From positions 1 to 64,000 of the forward strand of contig QZCP01000111.1 of the NCBI GenBank assembly GCA_003956705.1: a DNA stretch of 64,000 nt, in the 5' to 3' direction. Of this stretch, positions 48,165 to 58,717 are shown one piece after another. This DNA is from Brevipalpus yothersi. Taxonomy: Eukaryota > Arthropoda > Arachnida > Trombidiformes > Tenuipalpidae. Position numbers and translations under genes: made by a program. How positions within the stretch are numbered: the first letter of the stretch is position 1; each line of letters opens with the position of its first letter. The notes beneath the pieces were generated by a model. That model worked only from the letters and a program-made list of their open reading frames with translations, did not search any database and was not told where the DNA came from.

Positions 48165-50410
48165 TCAATGTGATTGGGCGATATCTGAAAATACTTGCAG
48201 GATATCATTAATTGTAAAGGAAAGGCTTATATTAGCATCTGGATAGCAGCGTTCAATCATTTCCTGCAATATTTTATATTGGGAAATAAACTCTTCCTGC
48301 ATGGATCGCCAGAGTACTTGTGTGAGGGTTGAATCTGACTCTGATATATGTTTTTCCACTTTTCTGTACATCTCCTCCAAACCTTTTCTCACTTCTTTGA
48401 GACTGCAATCTTTTATAACTTTTCGAAGTTCTTGTTTACTGTAAGCCAATTGATAGCCAACCTCTTCAGCTTTAACACCTTGTGAAACTTTCATTTGGAC
48501 ACCTTCGAAAAAAATATTCAATTTCTCTAAAGGTCGACCAAAGTATTTGGCCACATATTCTTTGAGCGATTCATTATAACGTTTCTTGGCTTCTTTTCGT
48601 TCATTATCGAGACACTGAATTTTGAGAGTCCATAAAACATTGTTTAGATAGTGATAATTTTCCAAACGAATAATTTCACTAGGAGTTTTATGATGTTCCA
48701 ATGATAATCGATCAACAGTCTCGAACATGGTTTGCATCAACGATGTGTACCATCGATCAATGTCAGTTCGCCGGGCTGATATGCCCTTAAAAACGCTTTC
48801 CGCTTGTTTGGCAAACTGTTCGAATCCTTTTATGAATGAAAAAACACCGCACTTCTGTTTCTTGGGTACCTTGCTTTCCTCAATTGAAGTTCTCTGTGCT
48901 TGCATAAACTTGTCAAAATTACGCTTCACTTGAATTAGTATGGTACCATAAGTTTTGGCCAAAAAACTGCCAGCATCTTGGGTAGATAGAACATGTTGTG
49001 TTAGCCTCGCAAGTAAATACATGGAATATAAACCATCTAGACGATCATAATAAGCTACAAAATTGGAAAATTCAAGTTCAAGCTTAAAAAATATATCCGC
49101 CATACGCTGTCTCAGGGCTTCAGAACGCTTCGGTTCACTCATTTCACTACTACTTTGACTAGGATTTGATGGAGATGGACTGACTGATATTGAGGCACTT
49201 TGGGATGTCCACGAAGAATTTCGTCGATGATGACCACCGCTGCCACTACTGCTTCCGAGACCAGAATGCATTGTAACCGATCCTTCAATATCAAAAAAAT
49301 CGATACAAAACTGTTGTTCCATCAAACAGTATGGATCAATTGCTGTGAGCATTTTTTCGATGCACGAATCAAATTCTTCCCACTCGGTAAAACTAAGATC
49401 GGAGCTTCTAGAAATAGAATCTGCCATATCAGATGGATTGGATGAAGTGCCAAAGTTAGCGTTATATCTTAATCCCTCGGATCCGACAACATTGAAAACT
49501 CGCCGCTTCTTCTCATTAGAATCACCACTTGAGAGTGTATTACGAGAACCAGAGAGCTTGTCACGAACAATTTCAAAGTAAGCACGTATTTCAGCTTCAT
49601 ATATAACACGTACACGTTCAACATATCCTTCCACAAGTTTAACATACGCTCCACGACAATTACTTTTAGCCCATTTTACCAACGGAGAGAATGGCAATAG
49701 TATACTGTGCATGATTTGATGGGATGGTAAGGATAAATCTCTGGGATTTATGCTGTTCATAATGTTTTCACTGTATTGTGTGATGGCAGAATCAAATTCT
49801 TTGAGAATGTATTGGCATAATCGTTCGGCAAATTTGCTCTGGATAGATTCAAGTTTACTTTTCTGCTCTTGAACTGCATATAGATGATTCAAGGCTGGAT
49901 GTATACTGGCGTGGAGACAGTCTGTCAGAGCGTTAGCAGCAGAAAGTGCATCATAGATACCATCTCTAGTAGAAATATCACCAAATAGAAATCTTTCTTG
50001 ATTGGGTGGAAACTTTAATCGAGTGATAAGAGATTCCAATTCATCTTTAAGCTTACGACGATTCTCATTTTCAATTTGATATAGGTTCTCTTTCTCTTGC
50101 ACTTGTAGAACGATATCACGAACATTACCCAAACGACTTTGTGATGTATCAATTAATTTGGCCACCTCTTTGGTTTCCTTGATAACATCTTCAATACTCG
50201 CCAAAACACTCTCTATACGAGCAGCTGAATCCATGATATCATGTATATTTCGAAAATCAAGTGAAGATACTTCTTTGGTATACTTTTCGGTAAGAATTTT
50301 AGCATTTGCCGCTGGTAGTCCACTTTCGGCTATCAAATGTTTCAAATCAGCTTCTTCTCGTGCTGATAGTGCAACAAACACTTCATTCTCACCAAGAGAC
50401 TCTGGTTCAC
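48165..50410 (-). CDS. EXOC1: EXOC1 / Sec3 exocyst subunit, main exon
   Basis: Subunit of the exocyst, which tethers secretory vesicles to the plasma membrane. The exon encodes 748 residues to the stop. It starts GEPESLGENEVFVALSAREE, continues through a coiled-coil-rich region (SARIESVLASIEDVIKETKE, then KLKDELESLITRLKFP) and a Ser-rich insert (about 420-455) into the helical C-terminal exocyst domain. Conserved stretches include TYGTILIQVKRNFDKFMQAQ, RPLEKLNIFFEGVQMKVSQG, YQLAYSKQELRKVIKDC and the ending FSDIAQSH, all diagnostic of EXOC1. Acceptor TTTCCAG, phase 1. The N-terminal Sec3 PH-type, PIP2-binding domain is missing from this gene model. Confidence 0.93.
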
Positions 50411-50556
50411 CTGGAAAGGAAGAGAGATTCAAAAAACAATATAATACACACACATAAGTTGATGATGATAAATTGTTGATCAAATCAAATCTTAGAATTC
50501 AATCGACAAAATAAGTATATTTCACAAAACACACTTTCAATTTATACTCAACATAC

Positions 50557-50575
50557 CTGGACTTTTGGAATCCAT
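50557..50575 (-). CDS. EXOC1: EXOC1 exon 1 (start)
   Basis: A 19-nt coding exon, MDSKSP plus one base, before donor GTATGT. It joins in phase 1 to the main exon (G-EPESLG), giving a 754-residue protein. The intron is 146 nt. The in-phase donor and closeness to the divergent Caprin start support it; classical EXOC1 is about 890 residues because of its PH-type domain. Confidence 0.7.
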
Positions 50576-51026
50576 GTTATAAATTTACTATCACAAAACG
50601 ATACACCCCCACAACACTACAAATCAATTCTTAACATACTAATTGAAAATTTCAAGACAAGTCAGAGGAAATAATGACAATATATGAAAAATTGATCAAT
50701 AAATACACACAATTATCATGACTAAATCATTTCATTCCATCATGAAATGATTCATATTTTTGCTTCAAAATACTTTCCAATACAACATCATAGGTGGCAC
50801 TTTGGGAAGCGAAAATTTTTCTTTTCACAAAGCAAAGTGTACAAGACTCTATTGTGTGTGTGTGTATGTGTGTTTTTTTGGCAAATCTTGTGATTTGATT
50901 TTCTTTAATTAATTAATTGAAAGTGATCATCACTATCTGTACCCTTTTTTCCATCCCCTCTCGTTTCAATTGTAATCATTGTAATCAATTTCACACAGTG
51001 GGTGAGGTATACGTTCTCGTCTTACT
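50576..51026. promoter_or_regulatory. Shared divergent promoter region of EXOC1 and Caprin
   Basis: About 450 bp separate the EXOC1 start (minus) from the Caprin start (plus), so both promoters and both 5' UTRs must lie here. A T-rich and GT-repeat stretch (50850-50880) lies in the middle. No TATA box stands out. Confidence 0.5.
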
Positions 51027-51143
51027 ATGCCTTCAATCTCCAACTCAAAGGTTGAAAAACAACCATCTCTGGACATTCAAGAGCCTCAATCTAAAGTTCA
51101 ACTTTTGATTGAAAATAAGATTCGTAATTTGGAAAAGCGAAAG
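51027..51143 (+). CDS. CAPRIN: Caprin exon 1
   Basis: ATG at 51027: MPSISNSKVEKQPSLDIQEP, then VQLLIENKIRNLEKRK, donor GTAATT, phase 0. The KIRNLEKRK-type helix is the start of the Caprin HR1 region. Intron 1 is 1008 nt and contains GT/CA microsatellites but no exon that I can see. Confidence 0.85.
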
Positions 51144-52151
51144 GTAATTATCGAAACATTCTTATTATTATACACCTGTGTATACACACACTTTTTTTGC
51201 TGAACATTTTATCATCTCTAAAACACTGTCAACACCAAACGATATTCACTGCCTGTGAATGTGTGTGTGTGAGTTAAGATGTTCCCAAGTGATGATGATT
51301 CACGTTCATTGCTCCGTATATATATATATGCATGCCTTGATGGCCGAATGTTAATCATCATCACCATCACTGAGTGATTAGTATCAGCTAAACACTACTG
51401 CCATTGCCACACTCATTCAGTGTCTCTGTGTTGGATACTTTTCTTCTTCTCACATCTCTCTCTGTCTTCATTTTCCCATGTGTGTGTGAATGTCTAGGTG
51501 TAATATGATGAACCTAGTATACTATAAACGTTGTAAGAGAGCGGCATTAGAACAATAGACACACACACACACAGAGGGACCGTCTCTTGTGTGTGTGTTG
51601 ATGTTGAAGCATTTCAATCCTCATCACTTTTTTTTCTTCTCCAAACAAAGAAATTCAATTCTCTTTCCCCTCTCTCTCACACACACTTGTAATTACCCTC
51701 TCCTAGGCTAGGCTAAAGAATGTATGTGTGTGTGTGATGATGATGTCAAGTTTGATTGCTCTCTTGATAGTGGAGCTGATGCCCAATCATATTGATATCA
51801 CTTCTGACTGATGTTGGCAGTATTCAATACTGAGTATTCGCTGGCTTACGGTGTGTGAATGTGTGTGTGTGTGTGTGTTATGTATGCTTATGTTGGCATT
51901 TACAGGCAACGTTTGAGGACAACGTGTTATGTAATCAAATAAAAAATAGTTACCATTTGGTGTACTAAATGTACAAATTTTCGATCCTTTTTGAAACTGT
52001 ATGGAAAAGTGAAGATAAACATTTTTCCATCTTACTCATTTGTATCAACATGTTACATCGATGATCTGATATCTAATAATAGACCCTTTTTTCGCTCTCT
52101 TTCTCACTCTATGTTATCATTTTGATTATATACACACGCACACACATATAG

Positions 52152-52301
52152 TCTCGACTTGAACAGCTTGAAGAGGAACGAAAATCTGGTAAAGAATTGA
52201 ATCAAGATCAGCGTAAAGCCATAAAAAAGTATGAAGAAGTGGTTGAGATGCTTGAATTCTTCAAAGAATTCAAGAAGAGTGTTCAAGCTATCTTTAGTGA
52301 G
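52152..52301 (+). CDS. CAPRIN: Caprin exon 2
   Basis: SRLEQLEEERKSGKELNQDQ, RKAIKKYEEVVEMLEFFKEF, KKSVQAIFSE. Highly charged coiled-coil part of Caprin HR1; the LNQDQxxAxxKYxEV motif is typical of the family. Acceptor ATATAG, donor GTGAGT, phase 0 both sides. Confidence 0.92.
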
Positions 52302-52421
52302 GTGAGTCATCAATCAGATATTATGAAAACTTCTTCTCCCATTACAATTAATTATTTTACCATGCAAAAAAAACATATCTAATTGTTTCTTCTTCCTTTT
52401 TCCATTGATGTACATTAACAG

Positions 52422-52583
52422 TACAACAGGGCACTGAAAGAAAAAACAGCTAAAGAAAATAAGCTCAGGCATCATAAAGAGCTGGAAAGACTTCGGACAA
52501 TCATTCTCTTTCAAGATGTTCTCAACTCTGTCACCCGAGATACAGTTCGTAATGACTTTTTGAATGGAACTAATGGAGCGATC
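52422..52583 (+). CDS. CAPRIN: Caprin exon 3
   Basis: YNRALKEKTAKENKLRHHKE, LERLRTIILFQDVLNSVTRD, TVRNDFLNGTNGAI. Continues the HR1 helical region. Acceptor TTAACAG, donor GTAAGT, phase 0; introns on either side are 120 and 105 nt. Confidence 0.9.
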
Positions 52584-52688
52584 GTAAGTATTGTTTATCT
52601 TTGTTGCTATGTCTTCCACAGTAAAAATCTGTATTTTTGAAATCGATAACTCAATTGCCCTCTCTTTTTTCTCTCTTTTTCTCTATAG

Positions 52689-53032
52689 CAATTAGCGCCA
52701 GAGAAGTTAAATCATCTAGAGGAGCTTAATAAAGTCGTTCATCTCGATAGGACCCGTACTGATGTAGCTCTCACAAAGCAAATCAACCAAGTTGCTGAGA
52801 GATATATGTCTCTTGTCGAGGGTAAAAAGACACCTGAAGTAATCAAAGGAGTAACTTACGAAGAAATCAAAGAAACTTTAACAGTCATTAATGATTGTGG
52901 TTATCTCGACTCTAAAACCAAGAAAACCAATTCAAACAGCTCCTCGGTGGCCCCCTCGACAGCTATTAAACCAACACCAGTAGCTCCTGCATCATCTGCT
53001 CCAAGTCAACACTCAGTAGAAAGACAGGAAGG
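52689..53032 (+). CDS. CAPRIN: Caprin exon 4
   Basis: QLAPEKLNHLEELNKVVHLD, later INQVAERYMSLVEGKKTPEV, TYEEIKETLTVINDCGYLD. This ends the conserved HR1 and dimerisation region and passes into a Ser/Pro/Ala linker. Acceptor CTATAG, donor GTAAGA, phase 2 out. Confidence 0.9.
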
Positions 53033-53474
53033 GTAAGATCGGCCAAACCAATACACCCAATAGTCAACTCGTTCTCTATCCACCTTTTTCCTCGCACTCT
53101 ACCATTTTTTGGTCTCACCTCATTGGTTATGACTTATACACTTCCCCAGCTCATGTGATTTTTTTCACTACCTTCTCTTTGAATCTTTTTATATAAGAAA
53201 TTTTTTCTAACAAATACGTGTCATTCATCTCCACTTCTCATGAAAGGTAGTAAAATACTGTAATGGCTATTGACAGACGTGAAAATCCTCCAAGTTAAAG
53301 CGTCTAACTCTTAGGCTCTATTCGGAAAACGATCACGAGTTTTCTCCTCATGATCATATTAGTTCATGAATTTGCTTGCTTCTGTCTTCATTCGAATCAC
53401 TATTTTTCTGCTTATTCAATTGATAATCAATTCATGGAGTATAATTTTTTCTAACATACTTTTACTTCTTCCAG

Positions 53475-53632
53475 GACAACATCCGTGACCAGCTCCTATG
53501 AAACCACCAAGCACCAGCATCACTCTCAGCAGTCTACGCAACAGCAGCCCAATGCTATTTCTAGTGATATCCACACATCAAGAAGTAATGATATGAACAC
53601 TCAGAGCGTAGGAGTTAAGCAATACACTCAAA
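53475..53632 (+). CDS. CAPRIN: Caprin exon 5
   Basis: TTSVTSSYETTKHQHHSQQS, TQQQPNAISSDIHTSRSND. Gln/Ser/His-rich disordered linker. Acceptor TTCTTCCAG entered in phase 2 (completes Gly), donor GTAAGT in phase 1. Confidence 0.82.
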
Positions 53633-53732
53633 GTAAGTGTGATTTAAGATGGTGTACCGGTTATTAATGGGTATACATGGGTCGATTGAAGATGAAGATT
53701 ATCATTCTAAAACTTCTATCTGTTTATTGCAG

Positions 53733-54574
53733 AGTCTCGACTCGAAGGTGCCCCTCACATGGATCCTGCTGTTTTAGCTATGGGACCAGTACCATCTTAC
53801 CCTCCGACTTTTGGAAACAAACAGGCTGTTGAAGCTTTAGCGGCACAGTTATCTGGTATTCCTATGTCATCTGCCTCAATGTCTTCTAAAGGAGTAACAA
53901 TTTATGAAACTACTGGTGGACACCAACCAATACCTTCTCAAACATTCACCAACCAGAGGTTTGCGGCTATGATGACAGGGGGAACATACGTTCAACCAGT
54001 TCATCCATCCATGTTGCCGGCTTCCTCGTTCAGTATCCAAAATCCAGGAATAGCGATGTCTGGACAGAATACGATGGGCTCACATCATAATGTTACAGAC
54101 CACCAGCAGCTCCACCAGCAACAGATGGGAATGATTGATCCAAATTCCGCCGGGTCTAATCAGGGGCAGCCGATGATGGGAGGTGGATTAACGTCTCAAA
54201 CTATTGGTGGATACGAATCTGAAGCAACATTCACTCAATTTCAAGCCCCAGTTGATACCAATCGAGGCAATCAAGCCGCTAGTCGAGATAAGCAAAACTT
54301 TCACGATGATGGTAGTGGCTTTGGTTCCCACTATGGTCAGTATCGTCGTAATCCTCGTGGTGGAGGTGGTAATAGAGGATCTGGCAATCAAGGTGGTCAG
54401 CGTTCTGGTAATCGATCGTATCAGCCCATGAACGGTTACAGCTCTCGTAGCAACAATCGTGGTGGTGGCGGCCCAGGTCAAGGTGGTATGGTGCGATCTA
54501 GTAGGCCCAAACAAGGTGTACCGCAGCAAGAAAATAGAAACATGGCAAACTCTGCGAACTGGCTTGGCCAGTAA
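53733..54574 (+). CDS. CAPRIN: Caprin exon 6 (C-terminal RGG/low-complexity region)
   Basis: Terminal exon, 279 residues after the split Lys: SRLEGAPHMDPAVLAMGPVP, a Met/Gln/Ser-rich middle, then an Arg/Gly region (RRNPRGGGGNRGSGNQGGQR and NNRGGGGPGQGG). Arg-Gly boxes bind RNA and drive RNA-granule assembly in Caprin proteins, which partner FMRP and G3BP/Rasputin. Stop TAA at 54572. The complete protein is 590 residues. Confidence 0.92.
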
Positions 54575-54941
54575 GGCAGAGCTTTTTCCAGTGGAAAGAA
54601 AAAAATTCTGAGGAGTCAGTAAAATAACAGAAAAAAATACACACACCACAAAAACACATACACACCACGCACACACAGCGTCTCTGTCTATCCTCTCTAT
54701 TTTCTTGCTATTCTCTTACCTTGTTCCTCTACCAACTTAGAATAATAATACATACTTGGCCAGCCAAAAAAAATACCAACTTCATTTGACAGAACGATAG
54801 AGAGAAAATTTTCTCACACTTCACCTCTTTTCTCTTCCTCTTGCTCTTCTTCTCTTCTCTTCTTCTCTTCTCTTCTCTCTCCTTCTATTCTCCTTTTCTG
54901 TTTTCCTACGTCCTATTTTTCATGTGGATTGTCCAGAGAGA

Positions 54942-54947
54942 AATAAA
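54942..54947 (+). other. Polyadenylation signal of Caprin
   Basis: AATAAA about 370 nt after the Caprin stop, the first in a plausible position. Confidence 0.6.
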
Positions 54948-55053
54948 AACGATTCGCTCTTAGTGGAAAATGTTCCATTTATTATCAACACCATAATCAT
55001 CATTTGAAGTGTATGTACATTAGAAACTCTCCGAAATCGGTAAAATTTGCTAT

Positions 55054-55081
55054 ACATTTACATGGTAACCATGTAAAATGT
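55054..55081. repeat. Inverted repeat, 10-bp arms around one base, extended with a bulge
   Basis: TTTACATGGT (55057-55066) and ACCATGTAAA (55068-55077) are exact reverse complements around a single A. Three more pairs follow if one A is bulged out. Upstream of LYRM1. Confidence 0.8.
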
Positions 55082-55436
55082 TACAATCAGATGATCTAAT
55101 GATCTAATGATTTAACTGATCAAATATTTGATGATAGATGTTGTCATTGATCGTTCAGGTAAGAGAAAAAGAAAATAGAATTTATTTTCATGATGTAATC
55201 GCGATTGACATGGTGATCTTGGATCATGATCATGGTGATGATGGTGCACTTTTGAATCAAGCGCGGCATGTTGAGCAAGTGTAATTGTTTTGCTTACATT
55301 ATTGTCACATGTTTCTGCATCATATTCGAAACATTGACAATTTGGACACTATTTTTCGGTGTTGTTTGATTATTTAATTTTTGATTATCGATTAATGTGC
55401 TGATGATGTGCTATCGTGGGAAATGGTGTAGATGAT

Positions 55437-55745
55437 ATGGCTTCCTTGCGAAAAGAGGTTCTTGCTTTGTACAGAGAGCTGCTTCGATTGTCTCGAAAAT
55501 GGAATCCAGCTGATATTGCCGATACACAAGCTCAACGGGAATACATCGAACGTGAAACACGATATTGGTTTCGAAAGAATCGTCATCTAACAGATGAAAT
55601 GGAGATTAAAAATTTGTTACAAGAAACTCGAAAGCGTATTGAAATAGCTGAACATTATGGAATAGCGTACGAAAGGCCGGCTCATTATCCAACTGGTTTG
55701 GTTCGAAAAGTTAAAAAGAAGTCAATTTATCCATCATCATCCTGA
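55437..55745 (+). CDS. LYRM1: LYR motif-containing protein 1
   Basis: 102-residue complex1_LYR-family protein starting at ATG 55437 (MASLRKEVLALYRELLRLSR). The L-Y-R tripeptide lies at residues 10-12, followed by RKW and a conserved Phe-Arg-Lys-Asn (FRKNRHLTDEMEI). The C-terminal RIEIAEHYGIAYERPAHYP matches the LYRM1 signature HYxIxYxRPxHxPxG. LYR proteins are mostly mitochondrial and act with acyl-carrier protein on Fe-S or respiratory-complex assembly; the exact LYRM1 role is less clear. Single coding exon; stop TGA. Confidence 0.9.
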   Translation: MASLRKEVLALYRELLRLSRKWNPADIADTQAQREYIERETRYWFRKNRHLTDEMEIKNLLQETRKRIEIAEHYGIAYERPAHYPTGLVRKVKKKSIYPSSS

Positions 55746-57839
55746 TAAGGTGAGCAATTAATTCGATACTTTGTTCAAATGATTCATGCCACTTTTTTTC
55801 TTTTAGTGTTTGTGCAATTTTGAATAAACGAAATCATTATTCCTCAGTGTTGGTATACTGATAATTTTAGATGGGTATCAAGGGATGGATAACCAGTGAA
55901 ATAATCTGATGAACAAGTGCCTGGACATTAGAATTGGTAGCTATCAGTTCATTTTGTTGCAAGTTTCTACCATTACTTCTATCATGATCAAATTAGGATC
56001 ATTTTGATAGTACATTGATAACATCTATCACCATTGCTCCGATTACGCTTGGACATAGTATCTCAACGAATCATTCGTTGGCAATCATATGTTCCAAATT
56101 CAGTCCCTGTGTTTTTTCACAGAATCAGTTTTTGATCTCCAACAGAGATTCTGTGTATATGGAACATTTTTTTAGCAAGAACATTGTCCATCAATTCTGA
56201 ATCTGCTGTACATTGGAGCCCTGATTTTGAGTCTTGAGATTTTGAGATCTCACTTGGACACTTTGTCTCGGCTATGAAACCATAAAGTTTTTCTCGCTCA
56301 TTTTTCTCTCCTTCATTATCGATTTCTGCCATCTAGTTCCATGTTCAGAAAGAGATTGAACCTGAGAAACGTGCCTCCATGCCAAATTACAGATGAAAAT
56401 GAATTTCTTACTAGATGAATTTTAGATCAACCCAGTCATCAGATCCAGTATGAAATTTAACTTCGAAAATTCTGTCAAAATCTGAATTCAAAGGTGTTGG
56501 ATAGATTTCTTCTTTCACCGATTACTTTGATCAAATGATACCCTTTATTCCCGTTTAGTTCATTGTTCTTGCCATTATTTTAACTCCGCCGATATCCACT
56601 TGAAATTCTAGGATGATATTGTCACTAGACTCTCCCCTGAAAATCTGGGTTTGGCACTCTCGAATCCTACTCGAAAATACATCCTTATTCTAACCTCAGA
56701 ACCTTCTCAGAGATTCTTCCATCAATTCCTGGATACTATCTAGAATGTCAACTGTCTCTGAGAATTCGGCGAATCATCAAAATCAGAATAACTTTCATTT
56801 GCACTGAGAATAAGATGCAATGGAATAGTCAAAGCTAAAGATCATTGGGAAGGTTAGGTCATAATAATTGCCAATCTTAACACAATAAATTTTCCTGAAT
56901 ATCAGTGAAATAATTCGTTATGATGAAGCTGCAAACCCATTCTGTATGAGAAAATATTTCGGTAATTCATGTTAATTATCTTATAGAATTATCATCTTGG
57001 GCTTAAAAATATTAATAATAATGGCTTCTAGATGCATGCATAGTTCTAATATGTATATAGAGGTATTACATGGAAATATTGACCACCATCTCACCTTAAA
57101 GCTGGTGAAAATGGGTAGATTGGTAATACCAGAATAAAAATAGACTATCATCAGCATAGGATTTATAAGTTTCGAATATTTCAGTGTCAGTTTTGCGCTG
57201 AAATCTTTTTTCGAATCAATTTTTCCAATTCACATTCAAATCAGCATAAGTTTGATTATCTATCTCCGTTTTTTTCACATTAATGCTATTCTATTACTTG
57301 AAATTCCTTACTGATGGATTTTCACCATTCGATTGCAGTGAAAAGTTGCCAATATTTTGAGACTGAGTAATTAAATTGTTGCCAAATCTAAGCGTCATTA
57401 TTTCACACCACTCTCTGATGTCACTGGAAGTCCCATTTGTTCTGACGATAACCGTGAGAAGTAGCATTTTCTGGGTAACTAATTTCACAAGTTTCCTAGT
57501 AGATGTGAGATGAAAATTTAAATAATAAAGTGGATAAAATGCAAATTCATTGCAGCATTGTTGTTGAATCTCTGAATACCCTCAAGCTACGAAATAATAA
57601 TAATCTCTCAAATCGTGTCCATAGGCAGATGGAAAAAAAATCTGAACTGTCTGTTCATGGAAAGAGATGAGGGTGTTTAAATATGCAATAATAGACCGGG
57701 TAACATAAAGTTGAATGGTTGATGGTTCATGAAAAGTTGTAGTCAAAATCATTTTCTAATTATTGTGATCACACACGATTTCAACTGATTTAACTGTTCA
57801 TTTTACGAACACCTAGTCTTGTCAATCCGATCAATTCCA
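55746..57839. other. Intergenic region between LYRM1 and the small secreted-protein gene
   Basis: The LYRM1 3' UTR (AATAAA at 55823-55828) comes first. Beyond it are several short minus-strand open stretches with splice-like edges (near 57313-57476, 57097-57197, 56117-56332), none with recognisable homology and none joined convincingly. Confidence 0.5.
55823..55828 (+). other. Polyadenylation signal of LYRM1
   Basis: AATAAA 78 nt after the LYRM1 stop codon. Confidence 0.65.
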
Positions 57840-58247
57840 ATGAATCCATACATTTTTGGTTCACTTTTTCTGTTATCGGTCAGTGTTATTTTAACCAATT
57901 GTGACTTCAGCCATGAACATAATAAATTTTCCAATGTTGATCCTGCGATTGTGTCGAAAATGATGAGAGAAGTTCAAAATGGAATGGTCACATTTTACGC
58001 TAGTACAGCTCTAATCCTGATGCAATATGCTCAAAAATCATTTCCACCAGATTTTAATACCGAAATTCAAAACAGTATGACATTGTTGGCAAAAGTTCTC
58101 AAAGGTGATAATAATTTACCTCAAAGATATTTGAGAGAAATTGGTAGTGTTCTGGATAAAATTCTCAAAACTGCTGCTCGAATGAGAATGGAAAGTATTG
58201 AACTCTCCAGAAACCTTCAAGATATCGAAAGCAATTATCTCAAATGA
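57840..58247 (+). CDS. Small secreted helical protein
   Basis: 135 residues from ATG 57840. The N-terminus MNPYIFGSLFLLSVSVILTN is a clear signal peptide with cleavage near the Cys-Asp that follows. The mature part of about 114 residues is predicted by eye to form three amphipathic helices (VDPAIVSKMMREVQNGMV, NTEIQNSMTLLAKVLKG, RYLREIGSVLDKILKTAARM) and has no cysteine after the signal. Size and helix pattern are reminiscent of the mite group 5/21 allergen family, a lineage-specific secreted three-helix family, but I see no decisive motif, so that link is a hypothesis. Single exon; AATAAA 103 nt after the stop supports a real transcription unit. Confidence 0.7.
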   Translation: MNPYIFGSLFLLSVSVILTNCDFSHEHNKFSNVDPAIVSKMMREVQNGMVTFYASTALILMQYAQKSFPPDFNTEIQNSMTLLAKVLKGDNNLPQRYLREIGSVLDKILKTAARMRMESIELSRNLQDIESNYLK

Positions 58248-58717
58248 TGACCAATTGGGCTTGATTTTTTTAAATGTTCTCACTGATGATGGTGATGTAG
58301 GGAAAAATTTATCATGATTTAATCATAGATTGATTTCTTGGAATAATAATAATAAAGTGTTCTTGAAAATACAACAATTTTGTGTTTGTTTTCTCTTTGC
58401 TCACATCATCTATGTTAAGGATAGGCAACCTTATCATCATCATTTTGATAAGGTCATCCAATAATTGGCAAGATGATTCACACATGTTATGACTTTTTTT
58501 TCTGCTTCCTAGAAATTATAAGATAAAAGGAATAAACATATGAAAAGACAAGAGAGAGGGAGAGAGAGACTATGTTTTTCAGCTATCACAGCAATTATTG
58601 ATGGAATACACTAAAATATATCACATATTCCAGAATGTAAGTATGGCAATTTTCCAGGGTTTAACAGAACATCACAGGTAATAATAATAAAGATACATAT
58701 TCCAGTGTAAAATGGGC
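58248..58717. other. Convergent 3' flanks of the secreted-protein gene and the Spire-like gene
   Basis: Contains the 3' UTR of the secreted-protein gene and, from the other side, that of the Spire-like exon. A GA-rich patch lies near 58551-58570. No coding sequence seen. Confidence 0.6.
58351..58356 (+). other. Polyadenylation signal of the small secreted-protein gene
   Basis: AATAAA after an AAT-repeat run, just over 100 nt past the stop. Confidence 0.65.

Larger units (their letters stand above)
54575..55436. other. Caprin 3' UTR and LYRM1 upstream region
   Basis: The Caprin 3' UTR runs to about 54960 (AATAAA at 54942-54947). It has CA-repeat and CTCTT-rich stretches. The LYRM1 5' flank follows. 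An inverted repeat lies at 55054-55081. No further coding sequence is seen. Confidence 0.6.

Noticed and set aside
54188..54676. 162-codon minus-strand frame opposite Caprin
   Set aside because: Shadow of the Gly/Arg-rich Caprin exon read on the other strand.
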